A DNA stretch of 64,000 nt from Leeia aquatica (GCF_012641365.1 NZ_JABAIM010000001.1:372001-436000), one strand, 5' to 3'. Positions 1-8,722 are shown, counted from the first letter of the stretch. Notes: generated by a model from the sequence alone, not told the origin. Made by a program: numbers and translations.

Positions 1-436
1 CCGCCCGCTGCCGGGCGCATTCAGCGCTGAAGCCCTCATCTTGCAGCACGGTTTGCAAGGCAGCGATCCAGCGTCTGCTTGCCTCTCCCATGTGATGACC
101 AAACCGTTCGCGAGCCTCGCCCATGGTATAGACATCAAGCGTACTGGCTTCCTGCCGACGCGCAGGATCCAGTCGCAACCGCTGAATGAAGCCTTGCAGG
201 CGCTCCAGCGGGGTTCCGGCCTCCTGCAAGGCCTGCAGGCCATGATAGAAGTAATCTCCTTCAGCGGAGAGCACCACTGCGGCCATCTCGTCTTTTCCAC
301 CCGGGAATTGAAGGTAGAGGCTGCCCTTCCCCAAACCGGTTTCAGCACTGATACGACTCAGCGTGGTGCCGTCATAGCCGTAGGTATGAAATACCCTTCG
401 CAATTGCGCGATCAGGGCGGCACGATCAACAGCCAC
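1..436 (-). CDS. TetR/AcrR-family transcriptional regulator (3' end cut by window edge)
   Basis: Translating the minus strand from a GTG at 436 gives an open frame to the window edge with a TetR-type N-terminal helix-turn-helix at about residues 5-45: the order TYGYDGTTLSRIS, then GKGSLYLQFPGGKDEM matches the usual TetR recognition helix and its G-x-LY-x-F continuation. An AAGAGG ribosome site lies 7 bases before the GTG, and no better in-frame start is upstream. About 145 residues are visible; the rest of the ligand-binding part is missing. It follows the alpha/beta hydrolase gene on the same strand after an 11-base gap, so the two are probably co-transcribed. The family represses nearby genes and is released by small ligands; the ligand here is unknown. 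Confidence 0.8.
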   Translation of the reverse strand, partial: MAVDRAALIAQLRRVFHTYGYDGTTLSRISAETGLGKGSLYLQFPGGKDEMAAVVLSAEGDYFYHGLQALQEAGTPLERLQGFIQRLRLDPARRQEASTLDVYTMGEARERFGHHMGEASRRWIAALQTVLQDEGFSAECARQRA

Positions 437-447
437 GCGATAACCTC

Positions 448-1236
448 TTAGCCGGAAGAAGTGAGCAGTGTAGCGCAGTCGTCCTGCTTCTGCCCGCCAG
501 ACGGCAGCTGACCCAGAAAGTGCTGTATCGCTACCGCAGCCGCCTCCGGGCAGGTCTGCAGCAAAAAGTGTGGCCCGGCGATCTGCACATGTATCGCCTG
601 TGGCAGGCTTGCACGCAAGCACTGTGTCGTCTTGCGCGGCAGCAGTCGATCAGCGGCAGGATGCAGGCATAGTATGGGTAGCGTCGGTGGCACAGGCGCC
701 GCGCCTTCCCGCTCAACACTGATTGCCCGCAAGCGCTGCAAAATGTGCGCTCTCGGCTGCACGGACCAAGCCGCCTGCAGCCTTTGCCAATACACGCTGG
801 GCAAGCGCCAGGGTGTCGTCAGGAAAAAACGCCCCCAGCGCAAAGGCACACGCTGCAGCGGCAGGCGTGACAGCAAGGGCAGCAGATAGCGCAGGAGTGG
901 CCGGGGTGAGCGGACAAAGGTGGCGCACAGCACCAGTCCCTGCATCCCTGGTGGCGGTTGGCGTGCAATACGCAAGGCCACCGGGCCGGAGAACGATTCC
1001 GCCAGCAGCACAAAGGCTTGATCGGGTAGCTGCGTCCGAACCCATGCCGCCAGGGTGTCATAGTCCCCGGCCAGCTGGGCCGGGTAAGCCAGCACCTGCA
1101 CAGACAGCGATCCGCCCAGCGCACGCAGCAAGGGCTCAAACAGCAAACCGCTGCCATCCAGACCCGGCAATAACACCAATACCACGCCGCCCCCTTCCGC
1201 TGCGGAGGAAACCCTCCCTTGACACCCTCTTGCCAT
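448..1236 (-). CDS. Alpha/beta hydrolase fold protein
   Basis: A 262-residue protein with the alpha/beta-hydrolase layout: a glycine-rich oxyanion segment (LLPGLDGSG) near residue 22, a nucleophile elbow ESFSG at 80-84 with the putative catalytic Ser82, and late acid and histidine candidates (PAADRLLP and AGPHFLLQ). There is no signal peptide, so it is probably a cytoplasmic esterase or related hydrolase; the substrate cannot be read from sequence. The first 17 residues look unlike the fold, and a GTG about 50 bases further in (VVLVLLPGLDG) follows a G-rich stretch, so the true start may be there. It lies directly upstream of the TetR gene at 1-436. Confidence 0.7.
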   Translation of the reverse strand: MARGCQGRVSSAAEGGGVVLVLLPGLDGSGLLFEPLLRALGGSLSVQVLAYPAQLAGDYDTLAAWVRTQLPDQAFVLLAESFSGPVALRIARQPPPGMQGLVLCATFVRSPRPLLRYLLPLLSRLPLQRVPLRWGRFFLTTPWRLPSVYWQRLQAAWSVQPRAHILQRLRAISVEREGAAPVPPTLPILCLHPAADRLLPRKTTQCLRASLPQAIHVQIAGPHFLLQTCPEAAAVAIQHFLGQLPSGGQKQDDCATLLTSSG

Positions 1237-1279
1237 GCAAGGACGATGTCATGATCAATATGCCCGAATGTCATACAGC

Positions 1280-1690
1280 ATGAGCCTGATTTCCCGCCTG
1301 TTCAAGCGCACGCCCCCAGACTTTGCCGTCGGCCAGGTCTGGACTTACCGACACCGTGCCGGAGAGCCCGGCTCGACCCTGCAAATCTGCCAGATCGACC
1401 AGGATGCACGGTTGGGGCGTATTTTCCATATCGGGGTACAGCGCGTACGCATCCCCACACCGGGTGGTGGTCTATGCGAAAACATGCCTCACCTGCCCGT
1501 ATCGCTGGAAACCCTGCAACAGAGTGTCACAGCCTGGCAGCGGGATGCCCCAGTGCCGGATGACTACCGTGAAGGCTATCAAATCTGGCGCGACGCCTTT
1601 GATCGGGGTGAGGCGGGCATTTTCACGATTCCGGTCGCTGACATTCTGGATGTTACGGCCCGCATGGCTGAGCAAGGTCAACCCGCGTGA
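1280..1690 (+). CDS. Conserved hypothetical protein, 136 aa
   Basis: I do not recognise the family. The protein is soluble and compact, begins MSLISRLFKRTPPDFAVGQVW, and has no signal peptide or membrane segment. The start at 1280 puts the gene after the divergently read hydrolase; an in-frame ATG at 1268 is also possible. Its last codon overlaps the GTG start of the next gene at 1687, so the three genes at 1280-2582 probably form one small operon. No catalytic motif is visible, and I assign no function. Confidence 0.6.
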   Translation: MSLISRLFKRTPPDFAVGQVWTYRHRAGEPGSTLQICQIDQDARLGRIFHIGVQRVRIPTPGGGLCENMPHLPVSLETLQQSVTAWQRDAPVPDDYREGYQIWRDAFDRGEAGIFTIPVADILDVTARMAEQGQPA

Positions 1691-2163
1691 AGCCGATCCT
1701 GCTGCTGGCCCTGCTGACGCTGGCCGGTACGGCAGCACGAGCCCATCCACAGTTCGGTCTGGCTGCGCTGTCCCCGGATGGCAGCTGCGCCGCCTTTGCC
1801 ACGCCCTTGCCGCCGCAGGTCAAGCGCTTGCGCATGACACAATTGGATACAGCACATCGCCGCCAGTCGCAATGGGTCAGGCTGGGGCCCATGACAGATC
1901 AGCCCTGCCCTGCTGCGCAGGCGGCCATGCTGGAAGGTGCGGCTTATTATCCGCTGCAGCTGCCCAAGGCCGTACAGGCACTGAACTATCAGGTGGTCTA
2001 TACCGATACGCCGTCTTCCATGCCCCACGTACGCGTTTGCAGCAGCCAGGAAGGCCTCTGGTTCTCGGCTTGGTCGGCAAAAGGCCGTAACCGGCTCTGG
2101 CATGCCTATGCCTATTTGGGCTATGACGTACAGCCGAACTGCACGGTTGAGGAAACCGAATGA
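1687..2163 (+). CDS. Hypothetical secreted protein, 158 aa
   Basis: Starts at a GTG that overlaps the stop of the preceding gene. The N-terminus (MKPILLLALLTLAGTAARAH) is a good Sec signal peptide with cleavage after ARA, so the mature protein should be periplasmic. The mature part contains four cysteines (SPDGSC, QPCPA, VRVCSS, PNCTV), suggesting disulfides. No known domain is recognised. It overlaps the next gene by an ATGA junction, which suggests translational coupling. Confidence 0.6.
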   Translation: MKPILLLALLTLAGTAARAHPQFGLAALSPDGSCAAFATPLPPQVKRLRMTQLDTAHRRQSQWVRLGPMTDQPCPAAQAAMLEGAAYYPLQLPKAVQALNYQVVYTDTPSSMPHVRVCSSQEGLWFSAWSAKGRNRLWHAYAYLGYDVQPNCTVEETE

Positions 2164-2582
2164 TGCGCCGCTCGTTGCTGGCCGCCTTGCTGTTGCTCAC
2201 CAGCCTGGGCAGTCTGGCGCATAGCCCATGCCCGCCCCCCACCCTCTTTCAACCACAGGTCAAGCAACACTTTGAGCAGGGGCAGCTCACTGCCCTGCTG
2301 GATCGTGCACAGCCGGTCACCGTTGTGCTGGACAATGAATATGATGAGCAGACACCCCGTCGTCGCCTGCACTTTTCCCCTGCCGAGGCACGCCGCTGGC
2401 TGGATGCGCAACTGAGCGGCAGTGAAACCCGACTTGTCCCTGAGCCGGTGCATTGCAATCAGCGCGGGTGCCGCTATACCGCGCCCGAACTGACGGTACA
2501 CCACGCGGTGTATCTACTGGGCTGGCAATACACGGCAGGGCGTTGTCCCCGCCTGAATCTGGTGCACCTTATGCTGGGATGA
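2160..2582 (+). CDS. Hypothetical secreted protein, 140 aa
   Basis: Begins with a signal peptide (MRRSLLAALLLLTSLGSLAH), so the product is predicted to be exported. Mature cysteines occur in SPCPPPT, HCNQRGCRY and GRCPRL, a pattern that fits periplasmic disulfides. Its start overlaps the stop of the preceding secreted protein (ATGA), so both are probably made together. The role is unknown; the family is not recognised. Confidence 0.6.
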   Translation: MMRRSLLAALLLLTSLGSLAHSPCPPPTLFQPQVKQHFEQGQLTALLDRAQPVTVVLDNEYDEQTPRRRLHFSPAEARRWLDAQLSGSETRLVPEPVHCNQRGCRYTAPELTVHHAVYLLGWQYTAGRCPRLNLVHLMLG

Positions 2583-2604
2583 ACAAAAATTGCGCTTGCA
2601 ATTT

Positions 2605-2638
2605 ATTGAACGTCGTATAAAAATGCACACCGTTCAAT
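2605..2638. promoter_or_regulatory. Inverted repeat upstream of tetR, candidate operator
   Basis: ATTGAACG at 2605-2612 and its exact complement CGTTCAAT at 2631-2638 flank an AT-rich TATAAA (2616-2621) that could serve as a -10 element. The repeat ends 15 bases before the TetR start codon, where an autoregulatory TetR operator would be expected. The 18-base spacing between arms is long for one TetR dimer, so this could also be two half-sites. Confidence 0.45.
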
Positions 2639-2653
2639 TTAAAGGTGTGCAGC

Positions 2654-3250
2654 ATGGATGCGCCAGGTCGTCGGGAACGCAAGCAGCAAGAATCCGCTCA
2701 GCATATTGCGGAAGTCGCCATGACCCTCTTCGGGCAACATGGCTATGACGCGGTCAGCATGGAGGATATTGCCCGTGAAGCGGATGTCGCCAAAGGCACC
2801 TTGTACAAGCGCTTTCCGGTCAAGGAGGCCATCCTGGCCCATCATTTCCAGCAAGACCTGCAACAGCTGCAACCCCTGATTCAGCAGAGCCTGCGAAACG
2901 AGCCGGACTGCCCAAGCCGCCTTCGCGCCTATTTCCGCCAGGCAGCCCTGTGGAGCCAGCGCCACCGCGCTTACCTGCGCCCCTGGCTGGCCTATCGCTA
3001 TGCACGTGCGTTTGATCCCGACGTCCCCAGAAGCGGCGCCGGTCAGGCTCTGGCGGCCTTGCTGGCCGAAGGCGTACGCTGTGGCGAGATCCGTAACGAT
3101 ATTCCGCTGGAAGAGTTGCTGCTGGGTCTGGAGTATCTGCACTCCAGCGCCCTAATGCGCTGGCTGTCCAATGAGCAGGTGGACCTGGGCCAAAGCCTGG
3201 ACCATATGCTGACCCTGTTTCTGCAAGGCTCGGAGCACCCATCATGCTGA
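2654..3250 (+). CDS. TetR/AcrR-family regulator of the downstream PEP-utilising enzyme
   Basis: 198 residues with a clear TetR N-terminal DNA-binding domain at about residues 8-55 (ESAQHIAEVAMTLFGQHGYD, then DIAREADVAKGTLYKRF). The ATG at 2654 follows AAAGGTG with 6 bases between. The C-terminal part is helical, as expected for ligand binding and dimerisation. The stop overlaps the start of the 847-residue enzyme by 7 bases, so regulator and enzyme are translationally coupled. An inverted repeat sits in the promoter region. By family behaviour it probably represses its own operon; the inducer is unknown. Confidence 0.85.
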   Translation: MDAPGRRERKQQESAQHIAEVAMTLFGQHGYDAVSMEDIAREADVAKGTLYKRFPVKEAILAHHFQQDLQQLQPLIQQSLRNEPDCPSRLRAYFRQAALWSQRHRAYLRPWLAYRYARAFDPDVPRSGAGQALAALLAEGVRCGEIRNDIPLEELLLGLEYLHSSALMRWLSNEQVDLGQSLDHMLTLFLQGSEHPSC

Positions 3251-5787
3251 TCGACTGGCCCGAGACGTTCACACGTGGTCCTGCCGAAACCGGCGGTAAG
3301 GCCTGGCAACTTTCGCGCCTGCACCGCTACGGCTTTCCGGTGACCGAAGGTCGGGTCCTCCCCGCCCAAGCCTATCGTGACTGGGTTGCCGCAGGCCGCC
3401 CCGCCTTGCGCGACCACCCCGCTGCGTGGGACTGGCTATGGCAGCTGCCTGCCCACTGGCGGCAGCGCTCCCTGGCTATCCGCTCATCCGCGCTGGCTGA
3501 AGATGGGCCGGAGCATTCTTTTGCCGGCATTCACCACACCACGCTGGGCGCGGTCGGCATTGAGGCGATCCTGAGCGGCATCGAGGCGGTCTTCCGTTCG
3601 GTGGATAGTCCGCAGGCCGTAGCCTACCGTGAGCACTTCCAGATTGATGCCGCATCGGTCGCCATGGCTGTGGTCATCATGCCTTTGCTGACGGCTAACA
3701 GCGCAGGGGTCTGCTTTACCTGCAACCCACAGCAGGGGCGCCGCGATCAGGTGCTGATCCAGGCCACGCTGGGCCTCGGTGAAGCACTGGTATCGGGTGC
3801 AACGGAACCAGACGAAGCCTTGCTGACCTATGACAGTAACCAGCAGCTGCAGCAGGATTACTACCGCATTGGTCGCAAGCAAGTGCAAACCCACAGCTCG
3901 CTGCATGGCCCGGTAGAGACCCGCAGCAGCGAGCAGGCTGCCTCCATGCGTGCGCTATCAGAGCAACAGGTGCAGCAGCTGGCGGCTTGCTGCATTGAAG
4001 CGGCTTATGCGCTGGACGATACCCAGACCGCCTGGGACATTGAGTGGGCCTGGCAAGCCAACCAGCTCTACCTGCTGCAGGCACGGCCCGTCACCCGTTT
4101 GGGCGAAGCGCTACCGGCCGCGCTGGCTAATCAGACGGGATTCTGGTCCAACGCCAATACCAAGGATGTCATCCCGCACCAGCTGAGCCCGCTCGATAGC
4201 AGTGTCATGGGCATCATGGTCAATCGCATGCTCACCGTAACCGGCAAACTGTTGCAATACCCCTTCCACCCGGGAGCGGTGCGTACTCGCCTGCTTAATG
4301 GCCGTGCCTATCTGCACCTCAGCCTGCTGCAATGGGAGTTCCACGATGGCTTTGGCTTTGCGCCAGCCTCCACCAATCAGCTGGCCGGTGGGACCCAGCC
4401 TGAAATTACGGTGCCGCCACTCAGTAAGCAGCACAAGCGACTCGTGCTACGCCGCATGCTGCGCATTACGCCTTCGATGATGCGCTTGCGTCGCAAGGCC
4501 AACAAACTGCATGCCGATGCGCTGGAAGAAGCACGCAACTGGCTCCCCGCTGGATGGGCGCAATGGGAAAACCAGCAACTCGCGCAGGAGATTGACCGAC
4601 TATACCGCCATGTCTGGCAGCAGGAGGAGCTGCAGCGACTACAGACCGGCAGCGGCGTGACCTATACCCTGCTGCTGGGCAAGCTGTCCCAACGCATGCC
4701 GAGGGCTGAAGCACAGCAACTGTTGAGTGGTTTGCTGGCGGACCAGCCTTCCAGCATCACCATGCAGCAGAACCTGCAACTGATGGACGTTGCCCGGCTG
4801 GCCCGACAGCACGCTGACGTTGTGAGCTGGCTGCGTAGCCCGGAGCGGGATCAGCAGCCATGGGACACCACCTGGGCAGCTGACCATCCTTTCCGCATGG
4901 CCTTTGCCGATTTCCTCAAGACCTATGGCCATCGCGCCATCTATGAGTCGGACAGCACCCAGCCGCGCTGGGCAGAAAACCCGGCTTATTTGCTGGACTG
5001 TCTGGCGGGCTGGCTGGATGTGGACTTTGACACCCTCGCGGTCCATCGCAAACAGCGGGCTGAAGCGGCCCGGCGCGCCCTGCGCAGCAAGCTGCCCTGG
5101 TATCGCCGCCTGCTGCTGCCGGGCATGCTCAAGCAAAGCGCGCTCGAATTCTCACAGCGCGAGCAAGCCCGCAGCTCACTGGTCAGCTATATCCTGCCGC
5201 AACGGCGCATGCTGCTCGAAGCGGGGCGTCGCCTGCAGCAGGCGGGCGAGCTGGCTGCGCCAGAGCACATTTTCTGGCTGGTGCGAGAAGAGATCCCGCT
5301 CGCCTTATCTGGCGCACGCGCAGGACGCTGGGCAGCACTGGTGGCCGACCGGCAATTGCAACGCCAGCACTGGGAGCATAATCCGGCGCCGGATGTGGTG
5401 TTCTATGGCACCACGCAGCCGGTCAGCACGCCAGCAGCGACTGAGGTGGCACCTTCGGACGTTCTCAAGGGGCTGCCCGTCTCCAATGGCCGGGTGCAAG
5501 GCAAGGTGCGACGCTTGCGCCACCCCAGCGAAGGCACCCGCCTGGCCACGGGTGAAATCCTGCTCGCGCCCTCGACAGACCCTGGCTGGACACCGCTGTT
5601 CCTCAAGGCAGCCGGGCTGATTCTGGAAACCGGTGGCTATCTGTCGCACGGTGCCATCGTGGCGCGCGAGTTTGGCCTGCCCGCTGTGGTCAACATCACC
5701 CACGCCATGACCTTGCTGCAGGACGGGGATGAGGTCGAGCTTTGTGGTGATACCGGGGAGGTGCGCCGCCTCGCTCCGCAAGCCTGA
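3244..5787 (+). CDS. PEP-utilising phosphotransferase, rifampin phosphotransferase (RPH)-like
   Basis: An 847-residue protein with the three-part layout of rifampin phosphotransferase and PEP synthase relatives. An N-terminal ATP-binding domain spans about residues 1-285 (GGKAWQLSRL, LAIRSSALAEDG, LYLLQARPVTR). A long middle region follows. A C-terminal swivelling phosphohistidine domain spans about 760-847, with TGGYLSHGAIVAREFG and the catalytic His at 802. The length is close to RPH (about 865 residues), and it lacks the C-terminal PEP/pyruvate barrel of true PEP synthase. RPH uses ATP to phosphorylate rifampicin; the same layout occurs in enzymes of unknown substrate. Coupling to a TetR gene favours an inducible small-molecule-modifying role. 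The substrate is inferred, not shown. Confidence 0.75.
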   Translation: MLIDWPETFTRGPAETGGKAWQLSRLHRYGFPVTEGRVLPAQAYRDWVAAGRPALRDHPAAWDWLWQLPAHWRQRSLAIRSSALAEDGPEHSFAGIHHTTLGAVGIEAILSGIEAVFRSVDSPQAVAYREHFQIDAASVAMAVVIMPLLTANSAGVCFTCNPQQGRRDQVLIQATLGLGEALVSGATEPDEALLTYDSNQQLQQDYYRIGRKQVQTHSSLHGPVETRSSEQAASMRALSEQQVQQLAACCIEAAYALDDTQTAWDIEWAWQANQLYLLQARPVTRLGEALPAALANQTGFWSNANTKDVIPHQLSPLDSSVMGIMVNRMLTVTGKLLQYPFHPGAVRTRLLNGRAYLHLSLLQWEFHDGFGFAPASTNQLAGGTQPEITVPPLSKQHKRLVLRRMLRITPSMMRLRRKANKLHADALEEARNWLPAGWAQWENQQLAQEIDRLYRHVWQQEELQRLQTGSGVTYTLLLGKLSQRMPRAEAQQLLSGLLADQPSSITMQQNLQLMDVARLARQHADVVSWLRSPERDQQPWDTTWAADHPFRMAFADFLKTYGHRAIYESDSTQPRWAENPAYLLDCLAGWLDVDFDTLAVHRKQRAEAARRALRSKLPWYRRLLLPGMLKQSALEFSQREQARSSLVSYILPQRRMLLEAGRRLQQAGELAAPEHIFWLVREEIPLALSGARAGRWAALVADRQLQRQHWEHNPAPDVVFYGTTQPVSTPAATEVAPSDVLKGLPVSNGRVQGKVRRLRHPSEGTRLATGEILLAPSTDPGWTPLFLKAAGLILETGGYLSHGAIVAREFGLPAVVNITHAMTLLQDGDEVELCGDTGEVRRLAPQA

Positions 5788-5808
5788 CCGCTGCCCATGC
5801 ACCGCCCA

Positions 5809-5839
5809 CCGAGGGTCGCCACCTGCGGCTTGCCCTCGG
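5809..5839 (+). terminator. Hairpin after the PEP-utilising enzyme gene
   Basis: CCGAGGG (5809-5815) and CCCTCGG (5833-5839) form a 7-bp stem shortly after the stop at 5787. The downstream sequence is GC-rich with only a short T run, so it is a weak candidate terminator. Confidence 0.4.
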
Positions 5840-5858
5840 CGCGGCTTTCGGTCAGAAT
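5830..5858 (+). promoter_or_regulatory. Candidate trp operon promoter
   Basis: TTGCCC (5830-5835) and CAGAAT (5853-5858) are separated by 17 bases and each matches four of six consensus positions. Transcription would start near 5865, giving a leader RNA of about 320 bases before trpG that contains the short Trp-rich ORF. Confidence 0.4.
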
Positions 5859-5896
5859 AGCTGCTGTCCCAATGTTGAGCTTCTGAACGCTCCATC

Positions 5897-5944
5897 ATGA
5901 CTTTCAATACCCTGAAACCGGATTGGCGATGGCGTCGCGCGTAA
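5897..5944 (+). CDS. trpL: Candidate trp leader peptide, 15 aa
   Basis: A 15-codon frame, MTFNTLKPDWRWRRA, ends in TAA at 5942-5944 about 240 bases before trpG. It carries Trp codons at positions 10 and 12 (TGG CGA TGG). Closely spaced Trp codons are rare by chance and are the hallmark of trp leader peptides, which sense charged tRNA-Trp through ribosome stalling. The second TGG and the last three codons lie in the 5' arm of a hairpin followed by five T residues. The ribosome-binding site is poor, which is the main weakness. The role is inferred from position and composition. Confidence 0.6.
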   Translation: MTFNTLKPDWRWRRA

Positions 5945-5962
5945 GCGCCCGCCCGGCTTTTT
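5931..5962 (+). terminator. Candidate trp attenuator terminator
   Basis: GGCG (5931-5934) and GCGC (5937-5940) pair with GCGC (5945-5948) and CGCC (5950-5953) around a GTAA loop, with a small internal loop. The stem is followed by CGGC and TTTTT (5958-5962). The 5' arm is translated as the end of the leader peptide, so a ribosome stalled on the Trp codons would mask it and allow read-through into trpGDC. About 225 further bases, with additional GC-rich hairpin potential, separate it from trpG. Confidence 0.5.
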
Positions 5963-6187
5963 GCAGCTTCCGTTTTCAGGAGTTCCGGCATGTTTGCCCT
6001 CCCCGCTTCGCCCCGTATCATCGTGTTTCACCCTGTCCCCGCTGTGGGGGCATGGCCCTGGCGCCCCGCGCCTTAACGACCCTCTTCCCCTTTGCCGCCG
6101 GGCCTTCCTGCAGGAATTGGCCCGCCCCCGGATACCCCGTGGCGCCCGGATTGCGCCATGCTGAAATGACTAAGGATACCTTCCAAC

Positions 6188-6757
6188 ATGCTGGTCCTGA
6201 TTGATAACTACGACAGCTTTACCTATAACCTGGCGCAGTACTTTGGCGAGTTGAACCAAGAGGTCAGGGTCTACCGCAACGATGAAATCAGCGTTGCCGA
6301 CATTGAGGCCATGAAGCCAGATCATCTGGTGGTCTCCCCCGGCCCGTGCACCCCAAACGAAGCCGGTATCTCGGTGGCAGCCATTCTGCACTTTGCGGGC
6401 AAGCTGCCGATCCTCGGCGTCTGCCTCGGGCACCAGTCCATCGGGCAGGCATTTGGCGGCAAGATCGTCCACGCCCAACAACTGATGCACGGCAAGACCT
6501 CACCGGTACACCATCGCGGCACCAGCTGCTTTACCGGCCTGCCCAATCCGGTCACCTGCACCCGTTACCACTCACTGGTGATTGAGCGTGCCAGCCTGCC
6601 GGATTGCCTGGAGGTCACCGCCTGGACCGAGGATCAGGAAATCATGGGGGTACGCCACCGCAGCCTGCCGATCCACGGCGTGCAGTTCCATCCGGAATCC
6701 ATCCTCACCGAGCATGGCCACGCCATGCTGCAAAACTTCCTGACGGGGGCCGCATGA
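6188..6757 (+). CDS. trpG: Anthranilate synthase glutamine amidotransferase subunit
   Basis: 189 residues, the normal length for a class I glutamine amidotransferase. The triad is visible: Cys79 in GVCLGHQ, and His168 and Glu170 in QFHPES. The N-terminus ([19 protein letters not shown]) and [13 protein letters not shown] oxyanion loop are typical of TrpG/PabA. It releases ammonia from glutamine for TrpE, whose gene is not in this window; the same subunit may also serve PabB. It is first in trpG-trpD-trpC and sits behind the putative leader peptide and attenuator. Confidence 0.93.
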   Translation: MLVLIDNYDSFTYNLAQYFGELNQEVRVYRNDEISVADIEAMKPDHLVVSPGPCTPNEAGISVAAILHFAGKLPILGVCLGHQSIGQAFGGKIVHAQQLMHGKTSPVHHRGTSCFTGLPNPVTCTRYHSLVIERASLPDCLEVTAWTEDQEIMGVRHRSLPIHGVQFHPESILTEHGHAMLQNFLTGAA

Positions 6758-6795
6758 ACGCCCCGCTGACCCCATCGCTTACTGGAGATACCGGC

Positions 6796-7824
6796 ATGAT
6801 TACCCCGCAAGAAGCCCTGGTGCGTGTCATCGAGCACCGCGAAATCTTCCATGACGAAATGCTGCACCTGATGCGCATGATCATGCGCGGTGAAATGAGC
6901 CCGGTACAAATGGCCGGGCTCATCATTGGCCTGCGCGTGAAAAAAGAGACCGTGGGTGAGATCACCGCCGCGGCCCAGGTGATGCGCGAGTTTGCCACCA
7001 AGGTGGAGCTGGATGACCACACCCATCTGGTCGACATCGTCGGCACCGGTGGTGACGCCTCGCATACCTTCAACATCTCCACCACCAGCATGTTTGTCGC
7101 CGCCGCCGCTGGCGCGCGCGTCGCCAAGCATGGTGGCCGCTCGGTATCCAGCAGTTCAGGCAGCGCCGATGTGCTGGAATCGCTGGGTGCCAACATCAAT
7201 CTCCCCCCTGCCAAGGTGGCCGAGTGCATCCGTGAAACCGGCATCGGCTTCATGTTCGCCCCCAACCACCACAGCGCCATGAAACACGCAGCGCCGGTGC
7301 GCAAGGAACTGGGCGTGCGTACCCTGTTCAACATCCTCGGGCCACTCACCAACCCGGCTGGTGCCAAGAACCAGCTGATGGGCGTGTTCCATCCGGACCT
7401 GGTCGGCATCCAGGTTCGCGTGTTGCAGCGGCTGGGCAGCGAGCATGTGCTGGTGGTGTACGGCATGAACGGCATGGATGAGCTCTCGCTCTCCGGCGAA
7501 AGCATGGTGGGCGAACTGGTGAATGGCCAGATTCGCGAGTATGTGGTCCACCCGGCGGATTTCGGCATGCCGGTCTATGACAGCCGCGTGCTACGGGTGG
7601 CCGACGTGGATGCCTCCAAGGCCAAGGTATACGAGGCGCTGGACAATGCAGAAGGCCCGGTACGCGATATCGTGCTGCTCAATGCCGGCGCCGCCCTCTA
7701 CGCGGCGCAAGTATGCGGCAACATCAGCGAAGGCGTAACGCTCGCCCGTGTGGCGGTTGCCAGCGGTGCCGCCCGCGCCAAGCTGGAGCAATTCGTCCGC
7801 GTCACCCAGCAGCTAGCCCAATAA
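6796..7824 (+). CDS. trpD: Anthranilate phosphoribosyltransferase
   Basis: 342 residues from the ATG at 6796, the usual TrpD length. It joins anthranilate and PRPP in tryptophan synthesis. Diagnostic segments are [17 protein letters not shown] (PRPP-binding loop), [18 protein letters not shown] and [11 protein letters not shown]. An in-frame ATG at 6754 overlaps the trpG stop (ATGA) and would add 14 residues; I prefer 6796 because GGAG lies 9 bases upstream and homologues begin MITPQ. Coupling through the 6754 start cannot be ruled out. The gene follows trpG and precedes trpC. Confidence 0.93.
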   Translation: MITPQEALVRVIEHREIFHDEMLHLMRMIMRGEMSPVQMAGLIIGLRVKKETVGEITAAAQVMREFATKVELDDHTHLVDIVGTGGDASHTFNISTTSMFVAAAAGARVAKHGGRSVSSSSGSADVLESLGANINLPPAKVAECIRETGIGFMFAPNHHSAMKHAAPVRKELGVRTLFNILGPLTNPAGAKNQLMGVFHPDLVGIQVRVLQRLGSEHVLVVYGMNGMDELSLSGESMVGELVNGQIREYVVHPADFGMPVYDSRVLRVADVDASKAKVYEALDNAEGPVRDIVLLNAGAALYAAQVCGNISEGVTLARVAVASGAARAKLEQFVRVTQQLAQ

Positions 7825-7829
7825 CCCCC

Positions 7830-7848
7830 CGCCCCTGCGGGGGCGCTT
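7830..7848 (+). repeat. Intercistronic GC hairpin between trpD and trpC
   Basis: CGCCCC-TGC-GGGGCG can fold just after the trpD stop and 20 bases before trpC. There is no T tract, so it is more likely an RNA-stability or translational element than a terminator. Confidence 0.35.
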
Positions 7849-7868
7849 GACCCTGCGAGCCGTACACC

Positions 7869-8669
7869 ATGTCTGACATTCTGCAACGCATCCTCAGCGT
7901 GAAGGCGGAGGAAGTCGCCGCTGCCCGCCAGCACACCAGCCAGGCCATGCTGGAAGCCCAGATCGCCCAACAAGGCCCAACGCGGGATTTTGTCGGCGCC
8001 ATCCGCGCCCGGCATGCCCGGCAGCACCCGGCCATCATCGCCGAGATCAAAAAGGCCAGCCCCAGCAAAGGCGTGATCCGCGAGGATTTCGAGCCCGCCA
8101 GCATCGCCGCTTCTTATGCCAGCGCAGGCGCAGCCTGCCTGTCGGTGCTCACCGATGCCCCCTTCTTCCAGGGCTCACCGGACTACCTGAAAGCCGCCCG
8201 TCAGGCGTGCGATCTGCCCGTCTTGCGCAAAGACTTCCTGGTCGATGCTTACCAAGTCTACGAAGCACGGGCGATGGGTGCAGACTGCATCCTGCTGATC
8301 GCCGCCGCGCTGAGCCTGGCACAGATGCAGGACATGGAGCGTCTGGCCCATCAACTGGGCATGGCGGTGCTAGTGGAAGTGCACAATGGCGACGAACTGA
8401 CCGCCGCCCTGCAACTGAGCACCCCGCTGATCGGCATCAACAACCGTAACCTGCGCACCTTTGAGGTCAGCCTCGATACTACGCTGGACCTGCTGGCCCG
8501 CATCCCCGCCGACCGTATCGTGGTCACCGAAAGCGGCATCCTGCAAGCGGCGGATGTCGCGCTGATGCAGCAACATCAGGTACACACCTATCTGGTGGGC
8601 GAAGCCTTCATGCGCCAGCCCGATCCCGGCGTAGCCTTGCAGGCATTGTTCGGCAACTTCAACGCCTGA
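7869..8669 (+). CDS. trpC: Indole-3-glycerol-phosphate synthase
   Basis: 266 residues forming a TIM barrel of normal length. Family motifs are present: [15 protein letters not shown] with the catalytic lysine, [40 protein letters not shown] and VTESGI. It closes the ring of CdRP to indole-3-glycerol phosphate. It follows trpD after a 44-base gap with a small hairpin and is probably in the same operon. It is not fused to TrpF, as is usual in betaproteobacteria. Confidence 0.95.
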   Translation: MSDILQRILSVKAEEVAAARQHTSQAMLEAQIAQQGPTRDFVGAIRARHARQHPAIIAEIKKASPSKGVIREDFEPASIAASYASAGAACLSVLTDAPFFQGSPDYLKAARQACDLPVLRKDFLVDAYQVYEARAMGADCILLIAAALSLAQMQDMERLAHQLGMAVLVEVHNGDELTAALQLSTPLIGINNRNLRTFEVSLDTTLDLLARIPADRIVVTESGILQAADVALMQQHQVHTYLVGEAFMRQPDPGVALQALFGNFNA

Positions 8670-8722
8670 CAGATTCACCCGCCACCACCGACTGATGATC
8701 AGGACTCAGCACGGAGAACATC

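Noticed and set aside
5923-6204. 93-residue plus-strand frame between the PEP-utilising enzyme and trpG
   Set aside because: Cys/Pro-rich with no ribosome site, crosses the trp leader and overlaps trpG; better explained as untranslated leader.
6705-7568. 287-residue minus-strand frame
   Set aside because: Antisense to trpG/trpD.
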